64,000 bases of DNA, from positions 52,852 through 116,851 of the forward strand of contig MU619275.1 of NCBI GenBank assembly GCA_025201805.1, read 5' to 3'. Position 1 is the first letter of the stretch; the number at the start of each line of letters is the position of its first letter. Source of the DNA: Parasitella parasitica (Eukaryota; Mucoromycota; Mucoromycetes; Mucorales; Mucoraceae). Made by a program: the position numbers and the translations under genes. Shown one piece after another: positions 48,855 through 59,833 of this stretch. A model generated the notes under the pieces. That model searched no databases, was not told the DNA's origin, and saw nothing but the letters and a program-made list of their open reading frames with translations.

Positions 48855-50441
48855 ATGGGTCCGATTCCGCCAGAGATTTTTGCACATTTTACTTCCTACC
48901 TGACATTTTGCGAGAAGCGACAGGCTTTACTCGTTTGTCGCGAATGGCACGAAGTGATCAAGAGCACGAATCTTTATGCTGATTTCACCCTCTATGGCAA
49001 TGAAAAGTTCCAAGCCGGTGAAGAGTTTCTCAAACAAAATGAGACCTATGCTAAACAAGTCAAGAGTTTACGTTTGGTGTGCCCAAAGATTGGACCTTCT
49101 CATATTCTCACTATACCAGAACATTTCCCTAATTTGCAAAACTTTGAGTGGGTTCAGACTGGTTTAAACAACGAAAGTTTCTTCACTAATGATGAAGACG
49201 GCAAGTACTGGAAGAACATCACCAATTTTCTCGAACTCAACAGCGTCTGCTTGGCTATAGAGATATTAGAAAACAACGGATTTTGCAATCTGAAGAAACT
49301 GCACGTCAACTTTTGCTCAGTCTATTCTAATTGCCAATTGCTGATTTCACAACTTTCAAAAGCTCCCGCACTGAAGGAACTTACCATCGAATCTACAATG
49401 TTGTCGCTATTTGATCTCGAGAACCTGCACTCTAATGCAACAAAGCTAGAAACTCTGCACCTATCTTTGATCACTCCAAAACAGCTGGAAAATGACGAGA
49501 TAATGCCTGCTAGCAAGGTCAAGGCTGATAAACTGACAAGTTGGGAATTTTTCGAACTGAGCGTTCCAGAGGACGTTGAACTGTGGAGCTCTTGGATGGG
49601 ATACATTGCTTCAACTTACAAAAACTTGAAGCATCTGACGATCGAAAGTGAGAGTGTCCTTGACCCCGTTGAAGCCTATGAAACCAAACTAATGGAAATT
49701 GCTGCTGCTTGCCCTCTTCTTGAATCTTACCATGTCAACATATCACCCATCAAATCAGCACTTTTGGATGCAATGGATTCAGCTGGAATTCATTTGAAAA
49801 AAATAGAGTTAAAAGGCCTGATTAATTATCAAGTCTCAAATGTGATGTTGTCCCATCAACTAAGATCATTGGAGACATTGGTGCTCAATGCGAACTCAAG
49901 AGATGCTTACGAGTTTTTGGAAGTAACACCAGGAATCAAACATCTTGAACTTACAGGCGATTGCAATTCAGGCCTTGCAATCAACGAGCTTTTGGAGAAT
50001 TCGCACCATCTGGAAACCATCAAGGTCTCGAATTGGACAATTCAGCTTGGATCAGATATTTTGGAAGACAATTTCCAAAGAGGACTGAAAAGCTTAATCT
50101 TGGAAAACGTCAAGATCAGTTACGCAAATGGAGATGTAATGTCGTTCGTATCAGCAGCATGCCCTGAACTGTCCACATTAGCAATTCAAGGCGTAGTTGT
50201 TGGTAGTGAAACCTTGAATCTTACGTTTCCCAATCACCACTTTGCTAGTATCCAATTGGATATCGAAGAACATCATGTTTACAAGATAATCAAGCAGGGT
50301 CGACTTCGAAGCTACAAAATTGAAGCCTATTGTTTGTACGAAGTATTTGCTCCTATTTCAGAGGACCAACCTCATGTTCTTATTGTAATTGAAGGCTGTG
50401 GCAGGTTGAAGATTGGAGATGGTTACATCTGCCACTGGTGA
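48855..50441 (+). CDS. F-box protein with leucine-rich repeats
   Basis: Single exon, 528 aa, starting at ATG 48855 (MGPIPPEIFAHFTSYL). The first 45 residues fit an F-box: PPEIFAHFTSYLTFCEKRQ then ALLVCREWHEVI. The rest has irregular leucine-rich repeats (for example LKKLHVNFCSV, LKELTIESTML, LETLHLSLITP, LKHLTIESESV, LETLVLNANS, IKHLELTGDC). F-box proteins bring substrates to SCF ubiquitin ligases through Skp1, and the repeats bind the substrate, which is unknown here. The frame is open to 48747 upstream, but the added residues lack F-box character. Such genes are often present in large, fast-changing families in these fungi. Confidence 0.85.
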   Translation: MGPIPPEIFAHFTSYLTFCEKRQALLVCREWHEVIKSTNLYADFTLYGNEKFQAGEEFLKQNETYAKQVKSLRLVCPKIGPSHILTIPEHFPNLQNFEWVQTGLNNESFFTNDEDGKYWKNITNFLELNSVCLAIEILENNGFCNLKKLHVNFCSVYSNCQLLISQLSKAPALKELTIESTMLSLFDLENLHSNATKLETLHLSLITPKQLENDEIMPASKVKADKLTSWEFFELSVPEDVELWSSWMGYIASTYKNLKHLTIESESVLDPVEAYETKLMEIAAACPLLESYHVNISPIKSALLDAMDSAGIHLKKIELKGLINYQVSNVMLSHQLRSLETLVLNANSRDAYEFLEVTPGIKHLELTGDCNSGLAINELLENSHHLETIKVSNWTIQLGSDILEDNFQRGLKSLILENVKISYANGDVMSFVSAACPELSTLAIQGVVVGSETLNLTFPNHHFASIQLDIEEHHVYKIIKQGRLRSYKIEAYCLYEVFAPISEDQPHVLIVIEGCGRLKIGDGYICHW

Positions 50442-52075
50442 TATCGATACAAGTATGAACACTATGCTCTCCTTTTAATGTATCCCTTGCCATTCATTAT
50501 GTATTGTCCCGTCTACTCTCATTTCTATGTATCTCCAAACATTCTTTAGTATTTTCCCCCCCCCATCTACTTTCGTTTTTTATGAATCACACACTGTTAT
50601 ATTTATGCCTTATATGCCGCTGTTTCTCAAATAAATTTTTTGGGTCATTTTATGCTTATATCTTCTTCAGTCAGAATATTCTTAGTAGCATCAATGGTGT
50701 AATGCATCCAGTTCATTGTTGTCAAACTCTTTATCTACATAAAGATGGAAAAAAAATCTTATTGGCCAATGGCATTTGCACAGATATAACGCAAACTCAA
50801 GTTAACATAACTGAACTCATCGTCGTAAAGTGATAGATGTCCTTGATACCCAAATTTTAGGCGAGAGCCATGACATTGATAATCTCGCACCAAACGTTGC
50901 ACACTATTCTCCAAATTTTAGGCGAGTCAACTTGGGATAAAGGACTGATAGGTCCAAGTGATACCATAAATAGACAATTAAAAAAAAAGTGAAAAGAAAT
51001 ACGGCTCGATAAAGGATACGAAGGACCTTCTACCATTGCTGTATTCTGCAGGCATAATACGAGCTGCTGCCATTCAGGTTCTCAAATCAAGGCCGAATGA
51101 ATGATAATGAGGCCTTCAATTTACTTGCCGGTCGAAATGGATACTATTAACGTCAGCTACATGGTACAAGCTGAAAAGATGAAAACGTATTCTCTGGATA
51201 AGTCCCCCATTTCAGAAAATCAGCTCCTGCTATCATTGCGAATATATAGCAAATGACTTTATAATAATTAAGAAAAAAGCGTGCCGCCAACAGGTATTCA
51301 AACATTCATTGTACATTTTGATAAATGGTAAACTCAAAGGAGCCCTTTCTTTTTCTTTTCTCTGCCATTGCACTTGAAACTTTAACGATAACAGACGCTA
51401 AGAGAGCGATTTATGATTACCAGGTGCACTTATCGCAAACAAGATATAATTATCCATGTCATCAACTGTTCTATCGACTAGCGTTTTAATAATGAAGCCG
51501 TTCCCAAGCTTGCATTCCGTCGGGTATAAAGTAGCACAATGAAGACAGTTTAGGCAATTGTACGAAAAACGTTTGATGGAGTTTATATCAACAACATTGC
51601 CTTATCCTGTTGAATAATGCTCATCCATTTAAACAATAAGCAATCCAATTCTATCTTGAAATAAAGCGGCAATTAGCACAATGGTCTCTTTTAGTTTCTC
51701 CTGTCCAGCCTGCAAGCTTAATTAACATGTGGAAAATAAAGAGTACACTATATATCATATGATCACCAATATACATGTCTCTTTTTGCATGTCATCTGAC
51801 CGAACAATCTTGTGTTCTACTGTGTCCTCTGTAGTTCTGGGAATGATCTGCTATAAAAAAAAATGCAGTCTAAATTAAAGATGGAGCTGTTAATCTGGAG
51901 TGTGGGCCTCTGTTTGTTATAGTTCCCAAATTCAATTTGTGAATAACAAACTCTTTTTCTTCTTGTTTACTTTTTTTTTTTAAATTTTTCTTTTTTCCAA
52001 ATCTTGTTACTTTCTCGAATCCAATTCACCACCCATCTGCTTGCAAAAGAAAAAAAAGAAAAAAAGAAAAAGAGA
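50442..52075. other. Long intergenic region with a short direct repeat
   Basis: About 1.6 kb, AT-rich. The 16-mer CCAAATTTTAGGCGAG occurs at 50850-50865 and again at 50911-50926 in the same orientation. A (T)n and (A)n-rich stretch near 51970-52075 is the likely 5' UTR/promoter of the next gene. A short open frame from 51138 (about 39 codons) was judged to be chance. Confidence 0.45.
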
Positions 52076-52132
52076 GTAAGTTCCACATGCAATGTCTAAT
52101 TGTCTTTGGTCTCAAACCTACTTCTTTTGTAG
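52076..52132 (+). other. Probable 5' UTR intron
   Basis: GTAAGT at 52076 and TTTTGTAG ending at 52132 give a 57 bp canonical intron just before the open frame of the Tyr/Gly-rich gene. Confidence 0.6.
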
Positions 52133-52170
52133 TGGCATTTCCCTATCAGCATCAACAGTATCCTTATAAT

Positions 52171-52476
52171 ATGAGTTATGGAGGTTACGGCAACATGTAT
52201 CCATCAATGTATGGCCAGCAAATGATCTCGAATTACCCGGCCAATGCTTACTATGCCAACCCTATGAATCCGTATGCCGCAACTGGAATGGGTTACTACC
52301 CGAATTATAGCGCCTACGGCAATGCTTATAGTGGTTACGGTTCTTACTATCCTTCATATCAATATAAACCAAGCACATTTCGAGCCATCTACAATAGAAT
52401 CCGCCATGGATCAAGTTACCCCAATTACTATGACTATGGAAGGCACCATCGAGGAAGTTGGATCGATTATTCGTAA
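52171..52476 (+). CDS. Small Tyr/Gly/Asn/Pro-rich protein
   Basis: 101 aa from ATG 52171, starting MSYGGYGNMYPSMYG and ending HHRGSWIDYS. About a quarter of the residues are Tyr, mixed with Gly, Ser, Asn and Pro in short irregular YxxY and GYG units. A more structured basic part lies near the end (STFRAIYNRIRHGSSY). No signal peptide is seen in this form. The frame is open upstream to 52087, but that part overlaps a well-formed intron, so I place the start after it; a coding upstream exon cannot be excluded. Low-complexity aromatic proteins of this type can phase-separate or self-assemble, which here is only an idea. Composition and the intron support a real gene. Confidence 0.6.
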   Translation: MSYGGYGNMYPSMYGQQMISNYPANAYYANPMNPYAATGMGYYPNYSAYGNAYSGYGSYYPSYQYKPSTFRAIYNRIRHGSSYPNYYDYGRHHRGSWIDYS

Positions 52477-52908
52477 TACTCTAGCTCTCCAAAGAAAATT
52501 ATAATATTTATACCTGATTTCTTTTTTATGCTGTTTTTGATGCCGCATACATATATTAAAATATAAAGTGCTATAAACTCTGAAATTATCTCCCTTCTAT
52601 CTCGTTCTCGGTACTCATTATTCATGACCGAGATATACATGATGCGCATTGTTACAATCACAAAGTGGCAAATGAATGTATTTCTTGTCAAATATCCAGG
52701 TTTTTGTGGTTCATAAATGATTATTGTTGCTGGAGGTGAAAAAAAAAAAAGATAATGGTCATAAGGTGTAATTAGGATGGGAAGTACAATTAAATCGAAA
52801 TGAATGTGATAAATGAAAGGGTAAATAATCTCTATAAATTATGCTATAAAAGAAATTATACAAAAACGAGGGAATGGAGCAAGAAAAAAAAAAGAGAGGG
52901 GGGTATTA
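52477..52908. other. Intergenic between convergent genes
   Basis: AT-rich 3' sequences of the Tyr/Gly-rich gene and of the FHA gene. Nothing recognised. Confidence 0.4.
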
Positions 52909-54556
52909 TCAATTCCACAAGACGAACAGCAATGTGGATATGACGCCTATCAAGACAGCAAACATTATTTGAATACTTTTGAGCTGAAATGCATCCCAGA
53001 AGCCAAAAGTCGAAGGGTCTTTTGGCTGTTGTCTTGACAGTGTTTCTAGACGGGTTTCGAGCTCCTTTACTCTCTGTCTCTCATCTGAAAGCTCTTGCTT
53101 TATTTTATCTCGTTCTGATCTGCAAACATTGCTGATGCTTAGTTCTTTTTCCAATCGATGTAGTTCGTTTTTCGCTGCTTGGATGGCTTGGTTCTGGTGC
53201 TTCCACTTACTATCGTAAGATTTAATAGTTGTTTCGGCTTGATTTAATCGTGATTGAAGTTCATCCTATGATTTATGACTTTTCAGTAATTTGTTTTCAT
53301 CACTGCGCCAAAATGACCCTACGGCTTTTCTTAGTCTATCTTCACTAAACACTTTGTCTAAATCAGTTATTGTGCCTTTGATCGTCCTCAACTCGTTTTC
53401 AACGTATCTTGATTTCTCTATTTCAGACTTGAAGATGTTGGTTTCAACGCATTAGACTTTTTTCAGCTGATTTTAAGATTATTGTCTCCTTCAAAATTAT
53501 ACCTGTAACTTGGTCAATACAGCTTCTAATTTCTTTGATCTCTTCCCTGAAGCTGCTGCTGCTGCTGCTACTACTACTACTCCTTCTGATCCTCTACCTG
53601 CTCCTGCTGCTGTTCCCCCTGTGGACGTTGTGGCTATTGTTGAGCAAGACCCTGTTGTCATGTCTGATTTAATCGATGAGAGTGTGCTGACAGAGGATGT
53701 GGATGACTTTCGGACTAATGACTAAATTAACGGAAGTCAATGACAAGCAAGACGTACGGGATATCAAGGTATTTTACGTGGGGGTCTGGATATACTTGAA
53801 CGTGATCATTGCTGGATGGTTCCTTTATAATACCGTCGTCCGCCTGGGATAATGGTATATGTACCGAACAGGATACCTTATGATACATGACTACACAAAT
53901 CCATTTAGCTTACTGCCTATATGTTTTGCTTGCTGCTCGCTTACTTGCTCCGTTATCGTCTAAAATATCAATCCCGAATTCTATTTCATCAAGGTCGTGT
54001 AATTCTCTTGGCTCGCTTTCTTCGCCTTCGTTGGATAGTCTTTCCTTGTTGACAAAAGTGCCGTTGCTTGATTTGATGTCCTTTACATAAACCTACAAAA
54101 CCACATTCGCTTCGTTTGCAATCATGAGAAACCCTAGCATAATGGCTCTTACTTTGGCTTTGTCACACCAGATTTCAGCGTGCTGTCTGGACAGAACTTT
54201 CGAGTCAAAGTATCCATTGAAAGCCGTCGGTGCGGTTTTTGATGAAGTTTGTCGGCCAATACGCATCTTGGCCTTGTCTTTAAACTCTAGTGTCCTTGTT
54301 TGAAATGAAGCGTTGTGTGGCTTCAAAATGATCGTGAAAATAGGTGCTCTCTTTTGTATCGTAGACATGTTATTATAAGGACCTGTGTAAATGATTGGCA
54401 AAAAAGGGTTCCTGAAAATATAAGAAAAACAAAACAGAGAAAAGAAAAAAAAAAAAAGAAAAAAACTCAATAAAGGAGATGTTATCTAATACCTTTGGAT
54501 TTGGATAATTTAACGGTTTCGTCATAAATCGGCATAAATTCTGAAGACTCGGTCAT
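52909..54556 (-). CDS. FHA-domain, coiled-coil, tail-anchored protein (SLMAP/Far10/Vps64-like)
   Basis: Seven exons: 54556-54493, 54382-54153, 54092-53945, 53890-53778, 53721-53503, 53427-53323, 53265-52909; 411 aa. The FHA domain has ILKPHNASFQTRTLEF, KMRIGRQT, SKVLSRQHAEIW and VKDIKSSNGTFVN, including the phosphothreonine-binding Arg, Ser and Asn-Gly. A Ser/Thr/Ala-rich linker follows. Coiled-coil segments come next (KKLEAVLTKLQSEIEKSRYVENEL and DELQSRLNQAETTIKSYDSKW, each quoted only in part), then a C-terminal membrane anchor (IMFAVLIGVISTLLFVLW) ending at Asn. This order is that of SLMAP in animals and Far9/Far10 in yeast, components of STRIPAK complexes that hold PP2A at ER or nuclear membranes. 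The short first exon joins through an acceptor at 54383; another acceptor candidate breaks the frame. Confidence 0.88.
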
Positions 54557-54768
54557 CGCTGTAAGAATAGAATTAATGAGTGAATAGGTTGATAATCCAG
54601 AAAAACAAAAAAAAAAGGATAACAAAAAGGCAAATGAAAATTCAACTGACGTCGCTTTTTCCATAAGAACGTTATGTACACCACCAAAACACCACTTGTG
54701 TCCGCATGCTGACTCAGTTTTTAATGTTTAAGGAAACACCATATTTCTTTGTTATACCGTACAACGCC
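54557..54768. promoter_or_regulatory. Shared divergent promoter region
   Basis: 212 bp between the start codons of the FHA gene and the methyltransferase gene. A splice acceptor-like TTCTTACAG lies just before the FHA-gene ATG on the minus strand, so a 5' UTR intron may occupy part of this spacer. Confidence 0.45.
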
Positions 54769-55700
54769 ATGTCGGCAGCAGCTCCTCATTTAACTGCATC
54801 AAACGGTTTTCAAGCCCAAGCAGATGCTTACGGTAATATAATACATGTACTATACTCAGCATAGCCATAATTAACTTTTTATCGATGATTAGCCAAAGCA
54901 CGCCCCAGCTACCCAGACGAAGCAATCGCATTTATTTCAAAATTAATGGCAGGTCATCAAAACACTCCCAATGTCTTGGATTTGGGTGCAGGCACAGGCA
55001 TAATGACAAAACTCTTGGTTGAAAAATGCGGGTTTGAGGTCACTGCTGTAGAGCCTGTCGATAATATGCGCCTTCAATTAGAGTCTACGGTACCAAAGGC
55101 CAAATCCGCCAAAGGCACTGCTTGGTCTATTCCCGTAGAGGACGAATCGCAAGATATGGTCATGCTAGCCCAATGTTTTCATTGGTTTGATGATATCGAG
55201 AGTCTAAAGGAAATCCATCGAGTTTTGAGGCCTGGTGGCCTTGTTGTTTTGATTTGGAACATGGAGAGTAGAGAACGATCCGCATGGGTTGCTAAACTTA
55301 GAGAGTATGTTGGCTTGCTCTTTTTTTCTTTGTTTCATTGATCAGACTTATAGCGCTCAATTGATGCAGTTTGTATGAAGTTTATGATGCAAGTGCCCCG
55401 CAATACAGAATGGGCTACTGGAAAAATGTATTTCTCACCAGGGCAGCTCAAGAGCTTTACGCCTTGCCATTGCAACATAGAAGATTTACGTTTGACGTAC
55501 CTGCTAAGCGTGACCATATTTGGCCTCGCATTATGAGTAAAAGTTATATTGCTATCTTGGACCAAGATAGCCGTGAAAAGCTGCATCAGGATGTAAAAAC
55601 CGTATTAGAAGACCCGCAGCACAGCCTTCCTGAAAATGGGTCTGATCAAGAGTTTATTTATTGCCACGATACCGACATGTATTGGACGTATAAGAAATAG
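54769..55700 (+). CDS. Class I SAM-dependent methyltransferase (Methyltransf_11 type)
   Basis: Three exons: 54769-54832, 54893-55304, 55370-55700; 268 aa. Motif I is VLDLGAGTGIMTKLL, the acidic ribose-binding residue is in VTAVEPVDNM, then DMVMLAQCFHWFD (motif IV) and LRPGGLVVLIWN (post-III loop). The N-terminal FQAQADAYAKARPSYP is typical of the Crg1/Tmt1-like and UbiE-like small-molecule methyltransferases. The methyl acceptor cannot be told from the sequence. Both introns are required by phase and by the join KLRD-LYEVYDA. Confidence 0.88.
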
Positions 55701-56111
55701 ATTATTTCACTCGGATATTGTATATATCATTAAATCTTTTCATGTATAATATACCGTATACTGTGAATGAAACTTGAAAGACAATCGCCAAAAAGCTTCG
55801 ATTATAGGTATATGCTTGAGAATTACACATTTCCCAAAGCCAATCTCGACGAGCTGGTTTCGGGTCCATAGATGTATCGAGAATACTTGCAACTAGGACT
55901 TGAACAAATAACAAAACCAAAAGAAAGTAGATCCGTACTATGGCCGTTTTATTTTGTAGTTTGGATTTGGGAGGGGGGGGGTTGCGTGCTATTTATGATT
56001 ACAGTTGTTTATGAAGGTTATTTGACAATTGAAAGAAAGAATATAATATTAATAAAAAGAAAAAAAAATAGTTGAGCTGCTGCTATTTGCAATGCTGGTG
56101 ATGTTGCCAAC
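55701..56111. other. Intergenic between convergent genes
   Basis: AT-rich 3' region with a G-run near 55973-55981. Nothing recognised. Confidence 0.4.
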
Positions 56112-57920
56112 TTAGATCATCAAATCACTAGGTTGATGCTCAACAAAGATTTCAGTGCCAAGGGAGGGCACGCCATCATAGAGGACGTACAACACACCAG
56201 CACCAGGCGGAAATATAGAGGCCACAGGGGGAGCAGTGATTTTTAAGGTTTGCAAGTCAGCAGAAACATCATGCTCCAAAAACACATAGCGTTGAGACAT
56301 ATGCATTGAATGCGTACTAAAACCAGAGCGAAGCAAACCCACACGGATCTTTTGGGCATCGTCTAAATTAGAAGCTAAGCCATCCAAGTTCAACAAGATG
56401 CTAAACTCTTCGCCATAAGTGACGACACGAGGCACATGAGAGATCAATGGTCTTGTATTGGTCTTGAAAAGATAAGGAGGAGAAAAGTATTCAACTCTAA
56501 ACTCTGTCGGGTATTTGGCATTGATATCGGGTGGGTCCACATTGTTGGAGCCAGCAATCCAAATACGACCGTCCGGTAAAGTGAGAGCTACAGAGTGATA
56601 CATGCGAGCAATATCGGTGTTGGCTAAATTTTGAGTCCATCGTTTCCCCGCAGGAGCAGAGGGAGTATAGATGAGAGGATCAAATGTAGGGTCATGGTTA
56701 CGTCCATTATACCCTGCCCAGCCTCTTTGACAGCCATTCACCCAAAGCAAGTTGCCATCAGCCATAATGAGCCCGTCGGGCATTAGACGCTTGTGTACAA
56801 AAGTTTCCATTTTCCATTGAGGATTTTCATCGCCTAGATTAATGCGACCACAGGTGTCATCAGCAGCAGCATTGTTCTTCATGCGTTCTGATCCACCGCA
56901 GATCAGAATTTCCACATTGTAGTTGTTTTTGGGGTCCAAAGGAAGCATGACAGCACCGCCTGTCAAGGGATACGAACGAGGGTTGCCGGGAATATTAGGC
57001 AGTTCCTTGACAACTTTCTGCTTTTTGTAGTCGTAAATGATAGACTTCTTATTAGCAAAGATGAATAGATTGCCATCAGGAAGAGTGAATACAAAAGGAT
57101 ATAGGTTATAAGGCATAGTTTCATTCAAGAACGTGAAATTGACTTCTCCTTCCGGTCTAGGAGGCCAGAATTCATAGGAAGGTACATTCACTTCTGGACG
57201 ATTGACAGCGGTGCCTTTGGTAGAACCGCCAAGAATGAACAAATCACCTTCAGGTAACTGCTCTACAGTAGGATACCAACGATTTTGAGTCATTCTGCCA
57301 GTCTTGTATTCTTCCCAAAGACAAGACTGGTCTGTGCAAGGAGTGAAATGGCGAATGGACTGCCAGCCAGGCTCTGCTTTCCAGTCTCGACCCCTTTTTT
57401 CACCGCCACCAGTGCTAATGAAACTTCCGTTGCTCAAGAAGCCGCCTGCAGAACAGAATGTGTTTGTCTCAAGAGGCAAAGGCCGATAAGTATCTGTTTC
57501 CAAGTCATATTGCACTGAAAAGGCGCTCTGCCCAGAATCGAACTGTGCTTCGTTCCATTCAGCTATCAAGATTTGTCAATGTCAAATGCTGGACTAGCCT
57601 GATGGATTTTTTTTTTTTTTTTTTTTTGATATTGATATTACCTTTGTCGATAATTAAAATGGATTTTTCGCTAGATGAAATAACACACAAGGGTGAGTGA
57701 ATAACAAGGATCTCTGCTACAGCCAATACATGCTATTTTACTTTAATAAAACTGCGTGCATAGCAGCGACGCCAGTTCTGCCAATAGCCTCCATTTTGCC
57801 GGATGTTGCGAAAGGGGAAACCACATTTTGGTTATCTGACCAGTAAAAAGGTGAATCTTGTATTTGAGCCGATGCAGCTGTAATAGCAGCTAAAATTGAT
57901 AGAAAAGGCGTTGATTTCAT
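56112..57920 (-). CDS. Secreted copper radical oxidase (glyoxal oxidase type, AA5_1)
   Basis: Three exons: 57920-57742, 57670-57642 (29 bases), 57562-56112; 552 aa. It starts with a signal peptide (MKSTPFLSILAAITAASA). The seven-bladed Kelch-like propeller contains TFCSAGGFLSNGSFISTGG, with the Cys expected to cross-link to the radical Tyr. It also has ARMYHSVALTLPDGRIWIAGSN (axial Tyr and His) and STHSMHMSQR (copper His), followed by a C-terminal DUF1929-type beta domain ending near VLYDGVPSLGTEIFVEH. Relatives oxidise small aldehydes such as glyoxal to acids and release H2O2 outside the cell. All copper-site residues I can place are present, so activity is likely; the substrate is not known. 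The microexon is needed to join LLNEKSILIIDK to AEWNEAQ in frame. Confidence 0.92.
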
Positions 57921-58488
57921 AACGATGATATGAATGCTGAAGAGAAAAAAGGAAGACCTTGAAACAGAGTTGTGGGGCTGAGGGTTTAAATTTAATGAAA
58001 TGATGAAAGGAAGCACACACACTACTTTAGGGAGTTTGAATAAATGAGGTGATGTTTTTTTTTTCGTATAATAATAGATTTTACAAGAATAGCTATTCCG
58101 CACAGATGTTCAAAATATTCGATTTATTCGATTTCCAAGATTAGGTTTTGCAGAGCTTTGACGTCTTGATTTTAATTCAAAGTATTGTTCGGCTCATTTC
58201 TGAAATGACCAAAACTTGGTAAAAGGTATAGAAAACAAATAGTCAATGTTGAGCAAGTTTGGGTAATTTGGATGTGGTAAACAATGTGGGGTTTACAGCA
58301 TACACTATTTTGAAGAAAAAAAAAAGCAAATAAGCAAAATAGTGTACGGTATGCCGGTATACTTGCAATACAGTTCTACTGTTGCGTGACGTTAAGGCGA
58401 AGAATTAAAGACCCTGAAAGCATTGAATTCTACAGAAAACGTTTCTTTCTTTCTTTTCTCCTTTCCTTCTTCTTGATATATACATATA
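57921..58488. promoter_or_regulatory. Divergent promoter region
   Basis: 568 bp between the copper radical oxidase start (leftward) and the fasciclin gene start (rightward). It is AT-rich, with CT-rich sequence just before 58489. No specific sites identified. Confidence 0.4.
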
Positions 58489-59737
58489 ATGAGAATTGAG
58501 GTTATTTTATTAGGGCTTTTTATGCATAATATCTTTGCATTGAGGTCTATATGGGAAGAATTGGCCATTTCTGAATCCAAGGTCTCTATAAAATGTAGCT
58601 ATGCCAACATTGATCTTGTTATTAACACACACAGGAGACTAGACATTTTACAATTCAATCGTCAGCAACTTGAAATATCATCCATTTCAATCGATTCTTC
58701 AAAATACTGCAACAAACAAGACATTCTTTATTCCATCCGAAAATGCAGTGCAGGCAGCTATTCAAAACAATTTATTCAGCACGAATACAACACTGGATGA
58801 CTTGTTATACTCCATACTGCCTACTGTCTATGACATCCACTCGCTTTCATCATCTACAAAACGTCAATATGTCAATACACTCTCCACCAATTATTCTGTC
58901 ATAATTTTATCCCCACCCACATCCTCTAAAAATACCCAGGTGCTTGCAGGAACTACAGTAGCTAATATCACGAACCATACAATGTGCAGCAATGGTAAGA
59001 AAGAAAAAAAAAAAGAGAGAGAGAGAGAGAGAGAGGGCGAGAAATAGCCAACAATTAGAAACCTAACCTTATATAAAAAAAATCAAGGCATTATTTATTA
59101 TGTGGACCAGTTTATTACAGCTCCCTTAAACGTAATCAGCACAATCTCATCGCTCTCGGAACTAAATCAGCTCGAAAATATTATAAAGGCGCAAAACCTT
59201 AGCAACATCTTTACTAGCACAGCAAACCAAACTATATTTGCCCCTATTGATGCAGCTTGGAATGCAGTGAATGGATCCAGCATCCCTTTTGGTACCATCA
59301 TACATGATTTAAAATACCACGTAGTGAATGGTACCTACTATCAACAAGACCTGCGGGCCAAAAATCTGACGCTGGTCACTACATATTCATCTGCAACTAT
59401 ACAAACCGAAGCTTATGCCGCAGATGGTCGCATTGCAGTGATTGGGGGCGCCAGCGCCATAGAAGTCGACGGGGGCGACACGAATCAAAGACTGACTATA
59501 GCAAACATAGTGCAAAGCGACATCCTGACATCGTCAGGCAAAGTCATACACTTGATTGACAAGATACTGGCTGCAGATCCAAACAACGTAGTATCTCTTG
59601 CGCGAAATAGTATTACTTCAAATAGCACTAGGACTGGCAAGGCAATAGATGTTCAAAAATCATTTTCCGCATCTGCTACCATATGTAGCAGATTTAGTCT
59701 AGCAATCGTCATGTTGGCAGTAATGTTATGCTTTTGA
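58489..59737 (+). CDS. Fasciclin (FAS1) domain cell-surface protein
   Basis: Three exons: 58489-58581, 58643-58994, 59088-59737; 364 aa. A signal sequence (MRIEVILLGLFMHNIFA) is followed by two FAS1 domains. The first has TFYNSIVSNLKYHPFQSIL and KTFFIPSENAVQAAI; the second has LENIIKAQNLSNIF, NQTIFAPIDAAWNAV, HDLKYHVVNGTYY and SSGKVIHLIDKIL. Many N-x-S/T sites suggest glycosylation. The C-terminus is Ser/Thr-rich and ends in a hydrophobic stretch (FSLAIVMLAVMLCF) without a basic tail, as expected for a GPI anchor signal. Such proteins act in adhesion or wall organisation. The first intron acceptor (58642) was chosen because it restores the FAS1 start in phase; the frame upstream of it has a stop. 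Confidence 0.85.
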
Positions 59738-59749
59738 ACTATACATTTA

Positions 59750-59790
59750 TAGATAATATATTTATATATATATATATATATATATATACT
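59750..59790. repeat. (TA)n microsatellite
   Basis: Long TATATA run between the stops of two convergent genes. Confidence 0.8.
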
Positions 59791-59833
59791 GTATCATTAG
59801 TATACAAGATTTGGTATTATGATTTATTTGGAT

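Noticed and set aside
51138-51260. Short open frame of about 39 codons starting ATGGATACTATTAAC
   Set aside because: Too short, no recognisable motif, upstream and downstream frames closed.
53510-53725. Plus-strand 71-codon open frame rich in Ala and Asp
   Set aside because: It is the antisense of a Ser/Ala-rich exon of the FHA gene, whose seven exons all join in frame.
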